From: Collinsella sp.
GTDB taxonomy: Bacteria > Actinomycetota > Coriobacteriia > Coriobacteriales > Coriobacteriaceae
Direction: 5' to 3'
Assembly (NCBI GenBank): GCA_031296755.1
Contig: JAUMMZ010000021.1
Coordinates: forward strand, 62,001 to 126,000
Length of the DNA stretch: 64,000 nt
Below the pieces are notes generated by a model that was not told the origin of the DNA, searched no databases, and worked only from the letters and a program-made list of their open reading frames with translations. Shown one piece after another: positions 35,633-43,062 of this stretch. Position numbers and translations under genes: made by a program. Each line of letters begins with the position of its first letter. Position 1 is the first letter of the stretch.

Positions 35633-35738
35633 TGTTGCGCTTCGAACGCTGCTTGAGTGCCTCGGAAAGGCCGACAAGCGCCGTGAAGAACGAGACCAAA
35701 GCGGTCAGAAGTCTCACGAAATCAATCAAATCGGTCAT
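35613..35738 (-). CDS. 41-residue hydrophobic peptide, candidate type I toxin
   Basis: The peptide starts MTDLIDFVRLLTALVSFFTA, continues through LVGLSEALKQ and ends in an Arg/Lys-rich tail (RSKRNRRGRRR). One membrane helix covers about residues 5-26, followed by a very basic end, as in small membrane toxins of type I systems. The ribosome site GGGAGGTG is seven bases from the ATG and is strong. It lies in a hairpin (CCTCC/GGAGG, 35747-35765), which could restrain translation. A promoter (TTCGCA, 18 bases, TAGAAT; 35832-35803) gives a leader of about 58 nt. No homologue is recalled; function inferred from architecture only. Confidence 0.6.
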   Translation of the reverse strand: MTDLIDFVRLLTALVSFFTALVGLSEALKQRSKRNRRGRRR

Positions 35739-35802
35739 GGGCATCACCTCCCATCAGATGGAGGGCGTTGCCCGGCACATGGAACTGCCGCCAACAGTAT
35801 CA

Positions 35803-35832
35803 ATTCTATCAAAGCGCAGTTAGATATGCGAA
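35803..35832 (-). promoter_or_regulatory. Promoter of the small peptide gene
   Basis: On the minus strand TTCGCA is followed after 18 bases by TAGAAT. It would start the transcript near 35796, with a 58-nt leader containing the hairpin that covers the ribosome site of the 41-residue peptide. Confidence 0.5.
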
Positions 35833-35858
35833 TGTTTGTTCGTATTTCAGAAGATCGG

Positions 35859-35903
35859 AGCTCGGGTACGGCGAAGGAACAGTTCCTTTGCCGTACCCGA
35901 GCT
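35859..35903. repeat. Short palindromic repeat, core-variant family member (copy 6)
   Basis: AGCTCGGGTACGGC and GCCGTACCCGAGCT are perfect arms around GAAGGAACAGTTCCTTT. The centre AAGGAACAGTTCCTTT parallels AAGGGACAGTCCCTTT in copy 5, with compensating changes on both sides. Confidence 0.75.
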
Positions 35904-35915
35904 TGTCGCCGAACT

Positions 35916-36138
35916 GCCACCTACATTTTTCGAGTTATTCGGCCACGCTGCTAGTTCTGTATAAATGCACCGCCGGGATTATCTGAGGGTTTTTGTCCTT
36001 ATTTGAGCGCATACATGCCCATTTGCGCACTTACGACACCGAATCAAACACCATTAGAGGTATGAATGTTCCCGAGAGGGCATCTTTAGCCATTTAACGA
36101 CCTCCGACAGGCCGAATAACTCGAAATTTGTTGGTGGC
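35916..36138. mobile_element. MITE-like element with 29-bp terminal inverted repeats
   Basis: The left end GCCACCTACATTTTTCGAGT (continuing TATTCGGCC, 35916-35944) is the reverse complement of the right end 36110-36138 (GGCCGAATAACTCGAAATTT, continuing GTTGGTGGC) at 26 of 29 positions. The 165-bp interior has no open frame of note. Size, inverted ends and lack of coding suggest a non-autonomous element; no target duplication was identified. It fills most of the gap between the peptide locus and the HAD gene. Confidence 0.6.
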
Positions 36139-36180
36139 GAAAGCGAGACAGTCCTATACGCCAAAAGCCGGCATCTCCCA

Positions 36181-36209
36181 TGTGACAGAGGGGCTGTCCC
36201 TTTGTCACA
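36181..36209. repeat. Short palindromic repeat, GGGACAG-core family (copy 7)
   Basis: TGTGACAGAGGGGCTGTCCC followed by TTTGTCACA; arms TGTGACA/TGTCACA with core GGGGCTGTCCC. It directly abuts the stop codon of the HAD hydrolase gene at 36210. Confidence 0.8.
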
Positions 36210-37067
36210 TTATTCGATGACGGTGCGGGAGTTTTGCTTGTGCATGGTGGCGAGCATGTGTTTGGGAACGGCGTGGACCATGCAACTGCCGATAGTCGCG
36301 CTCGCGGCGGCCTTGGCTGCATCGCTTGCGTTTTTGGTCGCGTAGCTGTGACGAAAACGATTGAGCATGGCGATATCGTTGCCGCCGTCGCCGTAGACCG
36401 CGACCTCATCCTCGGCAATACCGTAGTAGCCCGCCAGCCAGGCCACGCTCTCGCCCTTGTTGCACGCCACGTCCGTGATCTCGAACATCACCGGATCGAA
36501 CGGCGCGTTGACCACGCGGTCCGATCGCTCGGCCAAATATGCTTTAAGGTCACGCTCCAGCTCGGGCGAGGTCACGCGGCAGTTGATCTTGCACACATCG
36601 TGGCGCAGGATGTCACCGATCGACTGGTCGAAATATTGCTCCTCGTGATACCCGCCACGTGCACGCATGCCACGCATCACGATACGCTTGATAGGGCTGT
36701 CCTTTTTAAAGCCCGCCTGATGCATCTCGAACGAGCCGCTCGAGAACATGCCATCGGGCGTGGAGCAATCAAAGCAAATGTCCGGAAACTCCTTGAGCAG
36801 TTCCTCGGTGATCTGCGGGTCAATGGTCCAGGTTTTGAGCACCTCGCCATGACTGTCGCGCACGATGGATCCATTGGAGCAGCAGGCGTCAAGCGCCAGG
36901 CCCGTAAAGCCATGCTCGCCGATCGGCAGCGTCGAGCGTCCGGTCGCGGGAACCACATGCAGGCCAGCTTCGGTCAGCTCGCGAATGGCACGGCGGATGG
37001 TCCCATCCGCCTCATGCAGGGCGTTCAGCAGCGTTCCGTCTAAGTCACTCGCAAACATCTTGATCAT
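36210..37067 (-). CDS. HAD superfamily (Cof-type) phosphatase
   Basis: 285 residues. It has the nucleophile motif MFASDLDGTLLNA (DxDGT), motif II in VVPATGRS, a type IIB cap domain in the middle and the C-terminal magnesium site VAVYGDGGNDIAMLNRF. These define Cof-like sugar-phosphate or nucleotide phosphatases of the cytoplasm; substrate unknown. ATG 37067 is preceded by GGAGAGG, but that site lies in the arm of a 21-bp perfect hairpin directly before the start codon (37068-37121), so translation may be regulated. Confidence 0.9.
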   Translation of the reverse strand: MIKMFASDLDGTLLNALHEADGTIRRAIRELTEAGLHVVPATGRSTLPIGEHGFTGLALDACCSNGSIVRDSHGEVLKTWTIDPQITEELLKEFPDICFDCSTPDGMFSSGSFEMHQAGFKKDSPIKRIVMRGMRARGGYHEEQYFDQSIGDILRHDVCKINCRVTSPELERDLKAYLAERSDRVVNAPFDPVMFEITDVACNKGESVAWLAGYYGIAEDEVAVYGDGGNDIAMLNRFRHSYATKNASDAAKAAASATIGSCMVHAVPKHMLATMHKQNSRTVIE

Positions 37068-37121
37068 GGGCGTGCCTCTCCTTCGTCTGCACGATATTGT
37101 AGACGAAGGAGAGGCACGCCC
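37068..37121 (-). promoter_or_regulatory. 21-bp perfect hairpin burying the HAD ribosome site
   Basis: Positions 37068-37088 and 37101-37121 are exact reverse complements (21 bp) around a 12-nt loop. On the minus strand the 3' arm reads AGACGAAGGAGAGGCACGCC and then C, and ends at the base before the ATG of the HAD gene. The ribosome site GGAGAGG is therefore fully paired. No T-run follows, so it is not a typical terminator for the MFS gene upstream. Confidence 0.75.
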
Positions 37122-37182
37122 AAACAATGCCGTCACGACGCGACGTGCCACTGCCTTCACAAATTCACGGTGCCCCAGCGCG

Positions 37183-38445
37183 CTAAGACAATCGCCACAA
37201 GCGACTTTTCAGCCGATAAAACAGCGCCGTCGTCAACGTCAGCACCGCCAACATGCCTGCGAATACAATCGCCGGTGTCCATCGATCATATGCGAGCCCG
37301 TAAACCAATTGGCCAATAGGCGTTGCACAGGAAAGCGTCATATAAACGAGTGCCAGCACTTTTCCGCAGAGTTCCTTTGGCGCTGACCGCTGAACAAATG
37401 AAACGATTTCGACCGATGTAATGCTTGCCCACGCCATGACCCATGCCGAGCCGGCCGCAAGCGCGGCAAACGCTAATTCATCAGGACCGCTCAGTAGCGT
37501 GACAATAATCGGCACGACTCCAAAACAGATCATCGCAACATATCGACATATGCCCTTGAAGGAAAAACGATGCGGCCAAATACCGACCAAACCACTGCCG
37601 ACAAGACCACCTAAGCCCATAGCCACCTCAATAATCCCAACGAAGGATGACTGCATTCCGAGATGCTTTGCAACAATAACGGGAGCACCAATCGTTAACC
37701 CAACTAACGCAAGGTTCAAAATAGCCGCAATCAAAAACACAACGAGCAATGATGAGTTTTGAGACAGGTACCGAATCAACTCCCGAAAATCGTTTCGGCG
37801 TGTCGTACGAGTCGCGCCGTCTCCCATCGTTTCAGATGAGGCATTTTGCTTGAGTGCGCCCCCGAACAGCAGGGCTGAAATCGTAAACGTCAACGCCGCG
37901 GTTTCGCATAGAGTATCGATACCAAAGCACCCATAGACTGCCGTCCCGACTACAGGCCCCAAGATATTGCTCATCATGATTATCTGCGAGACCAACGCAG
38001 TGGCACGCTCAACCTTTTCTTGGCCCGTCATGCGCACCGCCTCAATTTGAAGCATCGGTTTCAGCAGCGATTGGATGCCATATTGGACGCAAAGCATTGC
38101 TGCCACGACAACCGCAAGAGGCAGCGAACGCTTCATGGGGATAAACAGCAGTGATGCAGCCATCAGAACAATGCCGAGTACCACAAGAACCCCGCGATGT
38201 CTTCCCCGATCCGCCAAAATCCCGCCAACCGGAGTCGCGAGCACGCCCGGTATGAACGCTATCGCCGCGACGGCGCCATATAACGTTGAGGAGCCGCTGC
38301 AATCGAACAAGTAGAGCGGACACGCAAAGCACAGTGCCGACAGCATCGAATACGCACACAGCTGTGCAACAAGAAGACCAAATAGCCTGATAGATCGCAC
38401 TGTTTTTGGCGCCAATGAAACGCTAATTCTTCGCATCCCAGCCAT
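37183..38445 (-). CDS. Major facilitator superfamily transporter
   Basis: 420 residues with 12 predicted membrane segments in two halves. The loop between helices 2 and 3 (VGGILADRGRHRG) matches the MFS G-x-x-x-D-R-x-G-R-R motif. An acidic/basic central loop is around residues 195-220. It resembles drug-efflux type MFS proteins. It is preceded on the same strand by a TetR regulator gene and has a perfect 25-bp palindromic operator right before its start, so it is probably the regulated efflux pump of that repressor. Codon use and GC look slightly lower than in neighbours. Confidence 0.85.
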   Translation of the reverse strand: MAGMRRISVSLAPKTVRSIRLFGLLVAQLCAYSMLSALCFACPLYLFDCSGSSTLYGAVAAIAFIPGVLATPVGGILADRGRHRGVLVVLGIVLMAASLLFIPMKRSLPLAVVVAAMLCVQYGIQSLLKPMLQIEAVRMTGQEKVERATALVSQIIMMSNILGPVVGTAVYGCFGIDTLCETAALTFTISALLFGGALKQNASSETMGDGATRTTRRNDFRELIRYLSQNSSLLVVFLIAAILNLALVGLTIGAPVIVAKHLGMQSSFVGIIEVAMGLGGLVGSGLVGIWPHRFSFKGICRYVAMICFGVVPIIVTLLSGPDELAFAALAAGSAWVMAWASITSVEIVSFVQRSAPKELCGKVLALVYMTLSCATPIGQLVYGLAYDRWTPAIVFAGMLAVLTLTTALFYRLKSRLWRLS

Positions 38446-38457
38446 AAGCCTGCCCCC

Positions 38458-38482
38458 AAATACATACTGTCAGTATGTATTT
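38458..38482 (-). promoter_or_regulatory. TetR operator at the MFS promoter
   Basis: AAATACATACTG-T-CAGTATGTATTT: perfect 12-bp arms around one base, 13-37 bp before the MFS start, overlapping any promoter there. A weaker related palindrome ATACCGTTGGTAT lies at about 38529-38541, just after the TetR stop. Both are good candidates for binding by the TetR protein encoded next door. Confidence 0.75.
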
Positions 38483-38546
38483 AATGACTTGAAAAGGGCA
38501 GCCGTGGCTACCCTCACAAATCAATTACATACCGTTGGTATCTATA

Positions 38547-39209
38547 TTACCACCCGGCACGGTTCCATACGTCCCAAATCTGGGCCGTTGTCTGGAGCAC
38601 TTCATTACCCAAATCGAGCCCCACCGCTGCCGCCATCTGTGCCAAACATTGTGCGCGAGCGAGCATTCGCTCCTTGGGCTCGAGCGGACGGAACAATGGC
38701 AGCAGCCAAAGATTCGCTAACAACGATACGGCCTCCGCTGCTTCGCGCGGGCATTCGCACGCAATGGAGCCGTCGGCGATGCCCTCCTCGATTACTGGCA
38801 AGAGATTGCCATCGGCCGACTCGTCAAACGAACCTTGGTACTGCATCGCCAGCAGCCGCGAGCTTTTTACCGGATCTGCCGCAGGATGCATGCGAGCCCA
38901 TAGCTCGATTTGCGGAACGACGGACTCGGGCGCATAAAGTCGTTTGAGCTTTTGAGCTCCCGTCATATTGCCAGCACCGAGTGTCGCGCGACGGTGTTCA
39001 GCAATCGGAGCCGTTGCCCGATCAAATGCGGCGTTGAAAATCTCCTCTTTGCTCTTAAAGTGATGATAGACAGCACCCTTGGTCATGCCATCGAGGCGGT
39101 CGACGATGTCTTGGATGCTCGTCCCCTCATAACCCTGTACGCAGAATAGCTCCAGCGCCGCGTCGAGAATCTTCGCGACAGTCTCCTCGGGGTATTTATT
39201 ACGACCCAT
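38547..39209 (-). CDS. TetR family repressor of the MFS transporter
   Basis: 220 residues from ATG 39209. The N-terminal HTH domain reads TVAKILDAALELFCVQGYEGTSIQDIVDRLDGMTKGAVYHHFKSKEEIF, an exemplary TetR pattern with 'KGAVYHHFKSKEEI'. The C-terminal ligand-binding domain is not assigned. An upstream ATG (39245) is possible, but the family match starts after it. Located immediately upstream of the MFS gene with operator-like palindromes in the gap. Confidence 0.9.
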   Translation of the reverse strand: MGRNKYPEETVAKILDAALELFCVQGYEGTSIQDIVDRLDGMTKGAVYHHFKSKEEIFNAAFDRATAPIAEHRRATLGAGNMTGAQKLKRLYAPESVVPQIELWARMHPAADPVKSSRLLAMQYQGSFDESADGNLLPVIEEGIADGSIACECPREAAEAVSLLANLWLLPLFRPLEPKERMLARAQCLAQMAAAVGLDLGNEVLQTTAQIWDVWNRAGW

Positions 39210-39283
39210 AATCCGTCCATCCACAACGCAAGTCTTGTGCCTCATTGCAGCATTTTAACGTTGCGGATGGTAGACGGTCGATT

Positions 39284-39622
39284 CTACACCGCGGCGGGGC
39301 CGTGTTCGCCGGTACGGATGCGGATGACTTCCTCGACCGGCTCGACCCAAATCTTGCCGTCTCCAACGGCACCGGTACGAGCGGCGTTGCAGATGATGTC
39401 GACAATTCCGTCGACATGCTCATCGGCACAAATGAGCGTGAACTGCACCTTAGGGATCGTGTTAACAAGCAACTCGTTGCCGCGCACGTATTCCTTCCAG
39501 CCATGTTGCGCACCGCAGCCCTGCACCTGGTTGATAGTCATACCGCGAACATCAGCAGCAAACAGCGCATCTTTAAGAACCTCAAGCTTCTCGGCGCGAA
39601 CAATCGCCGTAATCTTCTTCAT
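39284..39622 (-). CDS. glnB: P-II family nitrogen regulator
   Basis: 112 residues, the standard P-II length. N-terminus MKKITAIVRAEKLEVLKDAL, C-terminal loop GDGKIWVEPVEEVIRIRTGE. The T-loop reads WKEYVRGNELLVNTIPKV: the tyrosine uridylylated in proteobacteria (Tyr51) is replaced by Leu, while Tyr46 is kept. Control by uridylylation at Tyr51 is therefore unlikely; ligand binding (ATP/ADP/2-oxoglutarate) is still expected. It lies after amtB, as usual, and should gate that ammonium channel. Confidence 0.95.
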   Translation of the reverse strand: MKKITAIVRAEKLEVLKDALFAADVRGMTINQVQGCGAQHGWKEYVRGNELLVNTIPKVQFTLICADEHVDGIVDIICNAARTGAVGDGKIWVEPVEEVIRIRTGEHGPAAV

Positions 39623-39667
39623 AGTGAATTCCTCTCTTTAATAAAAGAAATTGATTGTTCTTCACAT

Positions 39668-39776
39668 GGCACGGGTTTTCCAGGTGCCCGAGATTGCCCC
39701 GAAAGAGGAGCGCCGCGTACTTCGGTACGCAAGCGACGGTTTGAGGGGCAAGGTCGGGTGCCTGGGAAGCCGTGCC
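39668..39776. repeat. 109-bp imperfect palindrome between amtB and glnB
   Basis: GGCACGG...CCAGGTGCCCGA...TGCCCC on the left (39668-39703) mirrors GGGGCA...TCGGGTGCCTGG...CGTGCC on the right (39741-39776), with small bulges. A central GCGTACTTCGGTACGC adds a further stem. It occupies the amtB-glnB gap and could act as partial terminator or processing site that sets relative expression. Confidence 0.8.
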
Positions 39777-39777
39777 G

Positions 39778-41055
39778 CTAGTCAAGTCCCGAGAAGGAGG
39801 GATACGCGCTCTCGCCGTGCTGACTCGCATCCAGGCCCAGCGCCTCGTCGGCCTCGTCCACGCGCAGACTGCTGTGGAACAGCACCTTGACCACCGCGGC
39901 GATCACCAAATCGAGCACCAACACAATAGCGACCGTCACCACAATGCCCAAAATCTGCGAGATGAGCAGCGACACGTCGCCCGTGTAGAACAGGCCGCCC
40001 TTACCAGTCCACGAGAGCTCCGGCACACAGAACAGGCCTGTGAGCACGCCGCCCAAGATGCCGCCGATGCCGTGGCAACCAAACGCGTCGAGCGCATCGT
40101 CGTAGCCAAACTTGGTCTTAAGATGGCTGATGGCCAGGTAGCAGACGGGCGATACGATCAGGCCCGTGACCAGCGCCGCCCACGGCTCGACAAAGCCCGC
40201 ACCCGGCGTGACCACCACAAGGCCCGCAACCAGACCGGTGCTGGCACCCACCAGCGTGGGGCGGCCGGTGCGCACGCGCTCGACGGCAAGCCACGAGACC
40301 ATGCCCGCCGCGCTGGCCGTCACGGTGTTGAGGATGGCGAGCGCCGCCACGGCGTCGGCCTTGAACTCGCTGCCGCCGTTAAAGCCAAACCAGCCAAACC
40401 AAAGCAGGCCGGCGCCCAGCGCCACAAACGGCACGTTATGCGGGCGATAGCTCACCATGCCAAAACCGCGACGACGGCCGAGCATTAAGCAGAGAATCAG
40501 GCCCGTGAGACCGGACGAAATGTGCACCACGTCGCCGCCGGCAAAGTCGAGTGCGCCGATGATGTCGCCGATAAAGGAGCCATCGCCGCCCCAGACCATG
40601 TGGGCGAGCGGCGCATAGACCACGAGCAGCCAAATGCCCAGGAAGGCCGTCATGGCACCAAACTTAACGCGGCCGGCCAGGCTGCCCGTGACGATAGCTG
40701 CCGTGATCATGGCAAACGCCATTTGGAAGGCGATGTTGATGATTTGAGGGTAGACGGCACCGTCCGCGGCATTGCCCTCGGCCGCCTGCAGCACCTGGCC
40801 GAGCACCGGCAGGCACAGCAGCTGGTCAAGGCCTCCAATAAACGGGCTGGAACCGTCGCCGCCGTAGGCCAGTGACCAGCCGGCAACAATCCACAGCACA
40901 CCAACCAGGCCAATGGCGCCAAAGCACATAAGCATGGTGTTGATGACATTTTTGCGCCTGGACAGGCCGCCATAGAAAAACGCCAGGCCCGGTGTCATTA
41001 AAAACACGAGCATGGTGCAGATGAGCATAAACGTTGTCGATCCCGTATCGAACAT
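39778..41055 (-). CDS. amtB: Ammonium transporter
   Basis: 425 residues with 11 membrane helices. Amt signatures: GLAFFYGGLSRRKNVINTM, DFAGGDVVHISSGLTGLI with the conserved pore His, and DDALDAFGCHGIGGILGGVLTG with the second His. It conducts ammonium into the cell. ATG 41055 is preceded by GGGGGAGCG; an upstream 19-codon extension is unlikely. The downstream P-II gene is its regulator. Its stop lies next to a long palindrome. Confidence 0.96.
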   Translation of the reverse strand: MFDTGSTTFMLICTMLVFLMTPGLAFFYGGLSRRKNVINTMLMCFGAIGLVGVLWIVAGWSLAYGGDGSSPFIGGLDQLLCLPVLGQVLQAAEGNAADGAVYPQIINIAFQMAFAMITAAIVTGSLAGRVKFGAMTAFLGIWLLVVYAPLAHMVWGGDGSFIGDIIGALDFAGGDVVHISSGLTGLILCLMLGRRRGFGMVSYRPHNVPFVALGAGLLWFGWFGFNGGSEFKADAVAALAILNTVTASAAGMVSWLAVERVRTGRPTLVGASTGLVAGLVVVTPGAGFVEPWAALVTGLIVSPVCYLAISHLKTKFGYDDALDAFGCHGIGGILGGVLTGLFCVPELSWTGKGGLFYTGDVSLLISQILGIVVTVAIVLVLDLVIAAVVKVLFHSSLRVDEADEALGLDASQHGESAYPSFSGLD

Positions 41056-41253
41056 TCGCTCCCCCTTGATCGCATGAACGTTGTCGGCGCCCATAATGCG
41101 GCCGAGGGGCAACTGGTGTAGACCAGATACGGCGTTGTTAAACGCGGCGTTGTCGAATGGAAACGGTGCCGCAATCTTGGAAACGGCGCGGCAACGGGCG
41201 CGAAACGAACGGGAAATACGCGAGCGAGGGAGCCGTGAGCGCGCCCATCCCGG

Positions 41254-42273
41254 CTAGCGCCGAAACAGCTCGTGGGCGCGGTCGCGGAGATTAGTTGCTC
41301 GAATGACACCTTCGTAGCGATTGATGCGCAGACGCGGGAAGGCATTGAAAAAGCGTAGGTCGCGGCGGCTGAGTGACACGCTCGGTACCGGACGGCTCAT
41401 GCACTTACCGGCAAGGCGACGACTGAGCGACGGACGTGGCATGCTCGGCGCGGCATCGGCCACGCGGCGGGCAGCGAGCGCCAAGCCGCGAGCACCATCC
41501 GAGATAAACGTCGGCATCGAAGCCTTCTCGCGCAGGGCATCGAGCGTCGCATCGCCCAGCTCGGCCAGCCACGCGTTAACGGCACGGCTGCGGATATGCG
41601 TCTGTGCCACCGAGTCGATCGCCGAATCGGGAATACGTTCGAGCATGGAGTCGGACGCATCGGCGAGCGACTCATTGATGCGGTCGGCAAGGTCGGCGCG
41701 CACGCGCTCCAGCTGATCGGACAGACGCCGCCAGCTCGCCAACGAGCACACCGCGTCGACCATCATCGCGACCGCGACGATAAAGGCGGACAACCGCACA
41801 ATCAGCACCGGCAGATAGCCAAGCAGCCCCAGCAATGCCGGCTCCACTAAACGGCAAATGCACAGCGCACCCAGGCCAAACGCGCAGGCCCAGTACAGGC
41901 AGATGCGCCCGTGCAGGTTAAACGGCAGGTGCGAATAGTCCCAAAAGCGAGCGCCCGTTGTTTTTTCCAACAGCACGCCCACGCTGTACTCAATCACGCT
42001 GCATACGAGCGCTGCAGCGACAAACTGGCTCGACGCATCCGGAATCCCGCGCAGCAAAAGCCAGCAGGCAATGCCGCCCGCGCCATAGATGGGGCAACAC
42101 GGTCCCAGCAAAAAGCCGCTGTTGGCAAAGCGTCCGTGGTTGAGCATGGCGCAGACCGTCGATTCCCATGCCCAGCCGCAAAACCCGTAGAAGACGAACG
42201 AGAGCACCAGTGCCGAAAGCGGACAGGCGGCAAGCGTCGCGCCGTCAAATGCCATGTCGATCGCGGTCCCCAC
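41254..42273 (-). CDS. CmpB/DUF1113-type membrane protein (putative ABC permease family)
   Basis: 339 residues. The first 200 match the 'putative ABC-transporter type IV' family (PF06541-like): FVFYGFCGWAWESTVCAML, RFANSGFLLGPCCPIYGAGG, FWDYSHLPFNLHGRICLYWACAFG. About five membrane helices are followed by a soluble, Arg-rich C-terminal region of about 140 residues with no recognised domain. Despite the family name, a transport function is not proven. It starts 3 bp after the HD-domain gene, forming a two-gene operon. Confidence 0.82.
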   Translation of the reverse strand: MGTAIDMAFDGATLAACPLSALVLSFVFYGFCGWAWESTVCAMLNHGRFANSGFLLGPCCPIYGAGGIACWLLLRGIPDASSQFVAAALVCSVIEYSVGVLLEKTTGARFWDYSHLPFNLHGRICLYWACAFGLGALCICRLVEPALLGLLGYLPVLIVRLSAFIVAVAMMVDAVCSLASWRRLSDQLERVRADLADRINESLADASDSMLERIPDSAIDSVAQTHIRSRAVNAWLAELGDATLDALREKASMPTFISDGARGLALAARRVADAAPSMPRPSLSRRLAGKCMSRPVPSVSLSRRDLRFFNAFPRLRINRYEGVIRATNLRDRAHELFRR

Positions 42274-42276
42274 CGT

Positions 42277-42834
42277 CTACCCTCTCTTCTTTTCACTCGA
42301 ATCTTTGCTCGAGCCGTCGCTCGAGCCCTCGCTCAAATCGTTCGCGTCGTCTTTGCGCGGCAGACGGCCGGCGACCGTCTCGCGCAGCGCGCACCATTTA
42401 TCTGCCAGGCATACAATCCAAGCCTCACGACACGTCGGCGGCACCGGCACCAGCGGAAACATATGCCGCACGATAATATTCCGCTCGCGCGACGTCAGCT
42501 CAAAATCTTCCTCCGCACGTGCCAGGGCAAAAAACGGATGCCGAAATCCGTGCAGTCGATGGCTCGGGTCGGGGTCGTGCCAATCGTAGAGAAAGTAATC
42601 GTGTAACAGGGCTCCGCGCAGCAGCGAGGCACGGTCGACCGAAATGCCAGCACGGCCCAAGCGCTCGGCAAAGGACAGACTTGCCCGCGCCACCGAGGTC
42701 ACATGCGTATACACCGTCACATCGCCATGCTGGATAAACTCGCGCGTCAGGTCCAGACGGCCCGCCTGCGCCAGCTGACGGGCAGCATGGTCTACTTCGC
42801 ACGCGATTTTCTCGGCACGAACGACATCGGACAT
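42277..42834 (-). CDS. HD domain phosphohydrolase-like protein
   Basis: 185 residues. The pattern FIQHGDVTVYTHVTSVARAS (first His), then LLRGALLHDYFLYDWH (HD pair) and a late Asp (LADKWCALRE), is an HD-domain metal site. The C-terminus is a Ser/Asp/Lys-rich tail. The family hydrolyses phosphate esters of nucleotides or other molecules; substrate unknown. AAAGGAGGCAGC precedes ATG 42834. Operon with the CmpB-type gene. Confidence 0.85.
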   Translation of the reverse strand: MSDVVRAEKIACEVDHAARQLAQAGRLDLTREFIQHGDVTVYTHVTSVARASLSFAERLGRAGISVDRASLLRGALLHDYFLYDWHDPDPSHRLHGFRHPFFALARAEEDFELTSRERNIIVRHMFPLVPVPPTCREAWIVCLADKWCALRETVAGRLPRKDDANDLSEGSSDGSSKDSSEKKRG

Positions 42835-43062
42835 GCTGCCTCCTTTCAGCGACTCACGACGACAAGCCACGGCCTGTGCGCAATCGATAAAAACATCATG
42901 GAACACATCAGTATGGCATCGGACAAAACGTTTTGCCCCGCCAGTTGGCGAATTACCGCGCCGCCGTCACATATCAAACGCCAAAATGTGCGAGACTGTT
43001 TTGTGCAATTGTGCCGGCCGAGGGAGTGCCGGCGCACGATTCGCATGGAGTAACCCACAACG

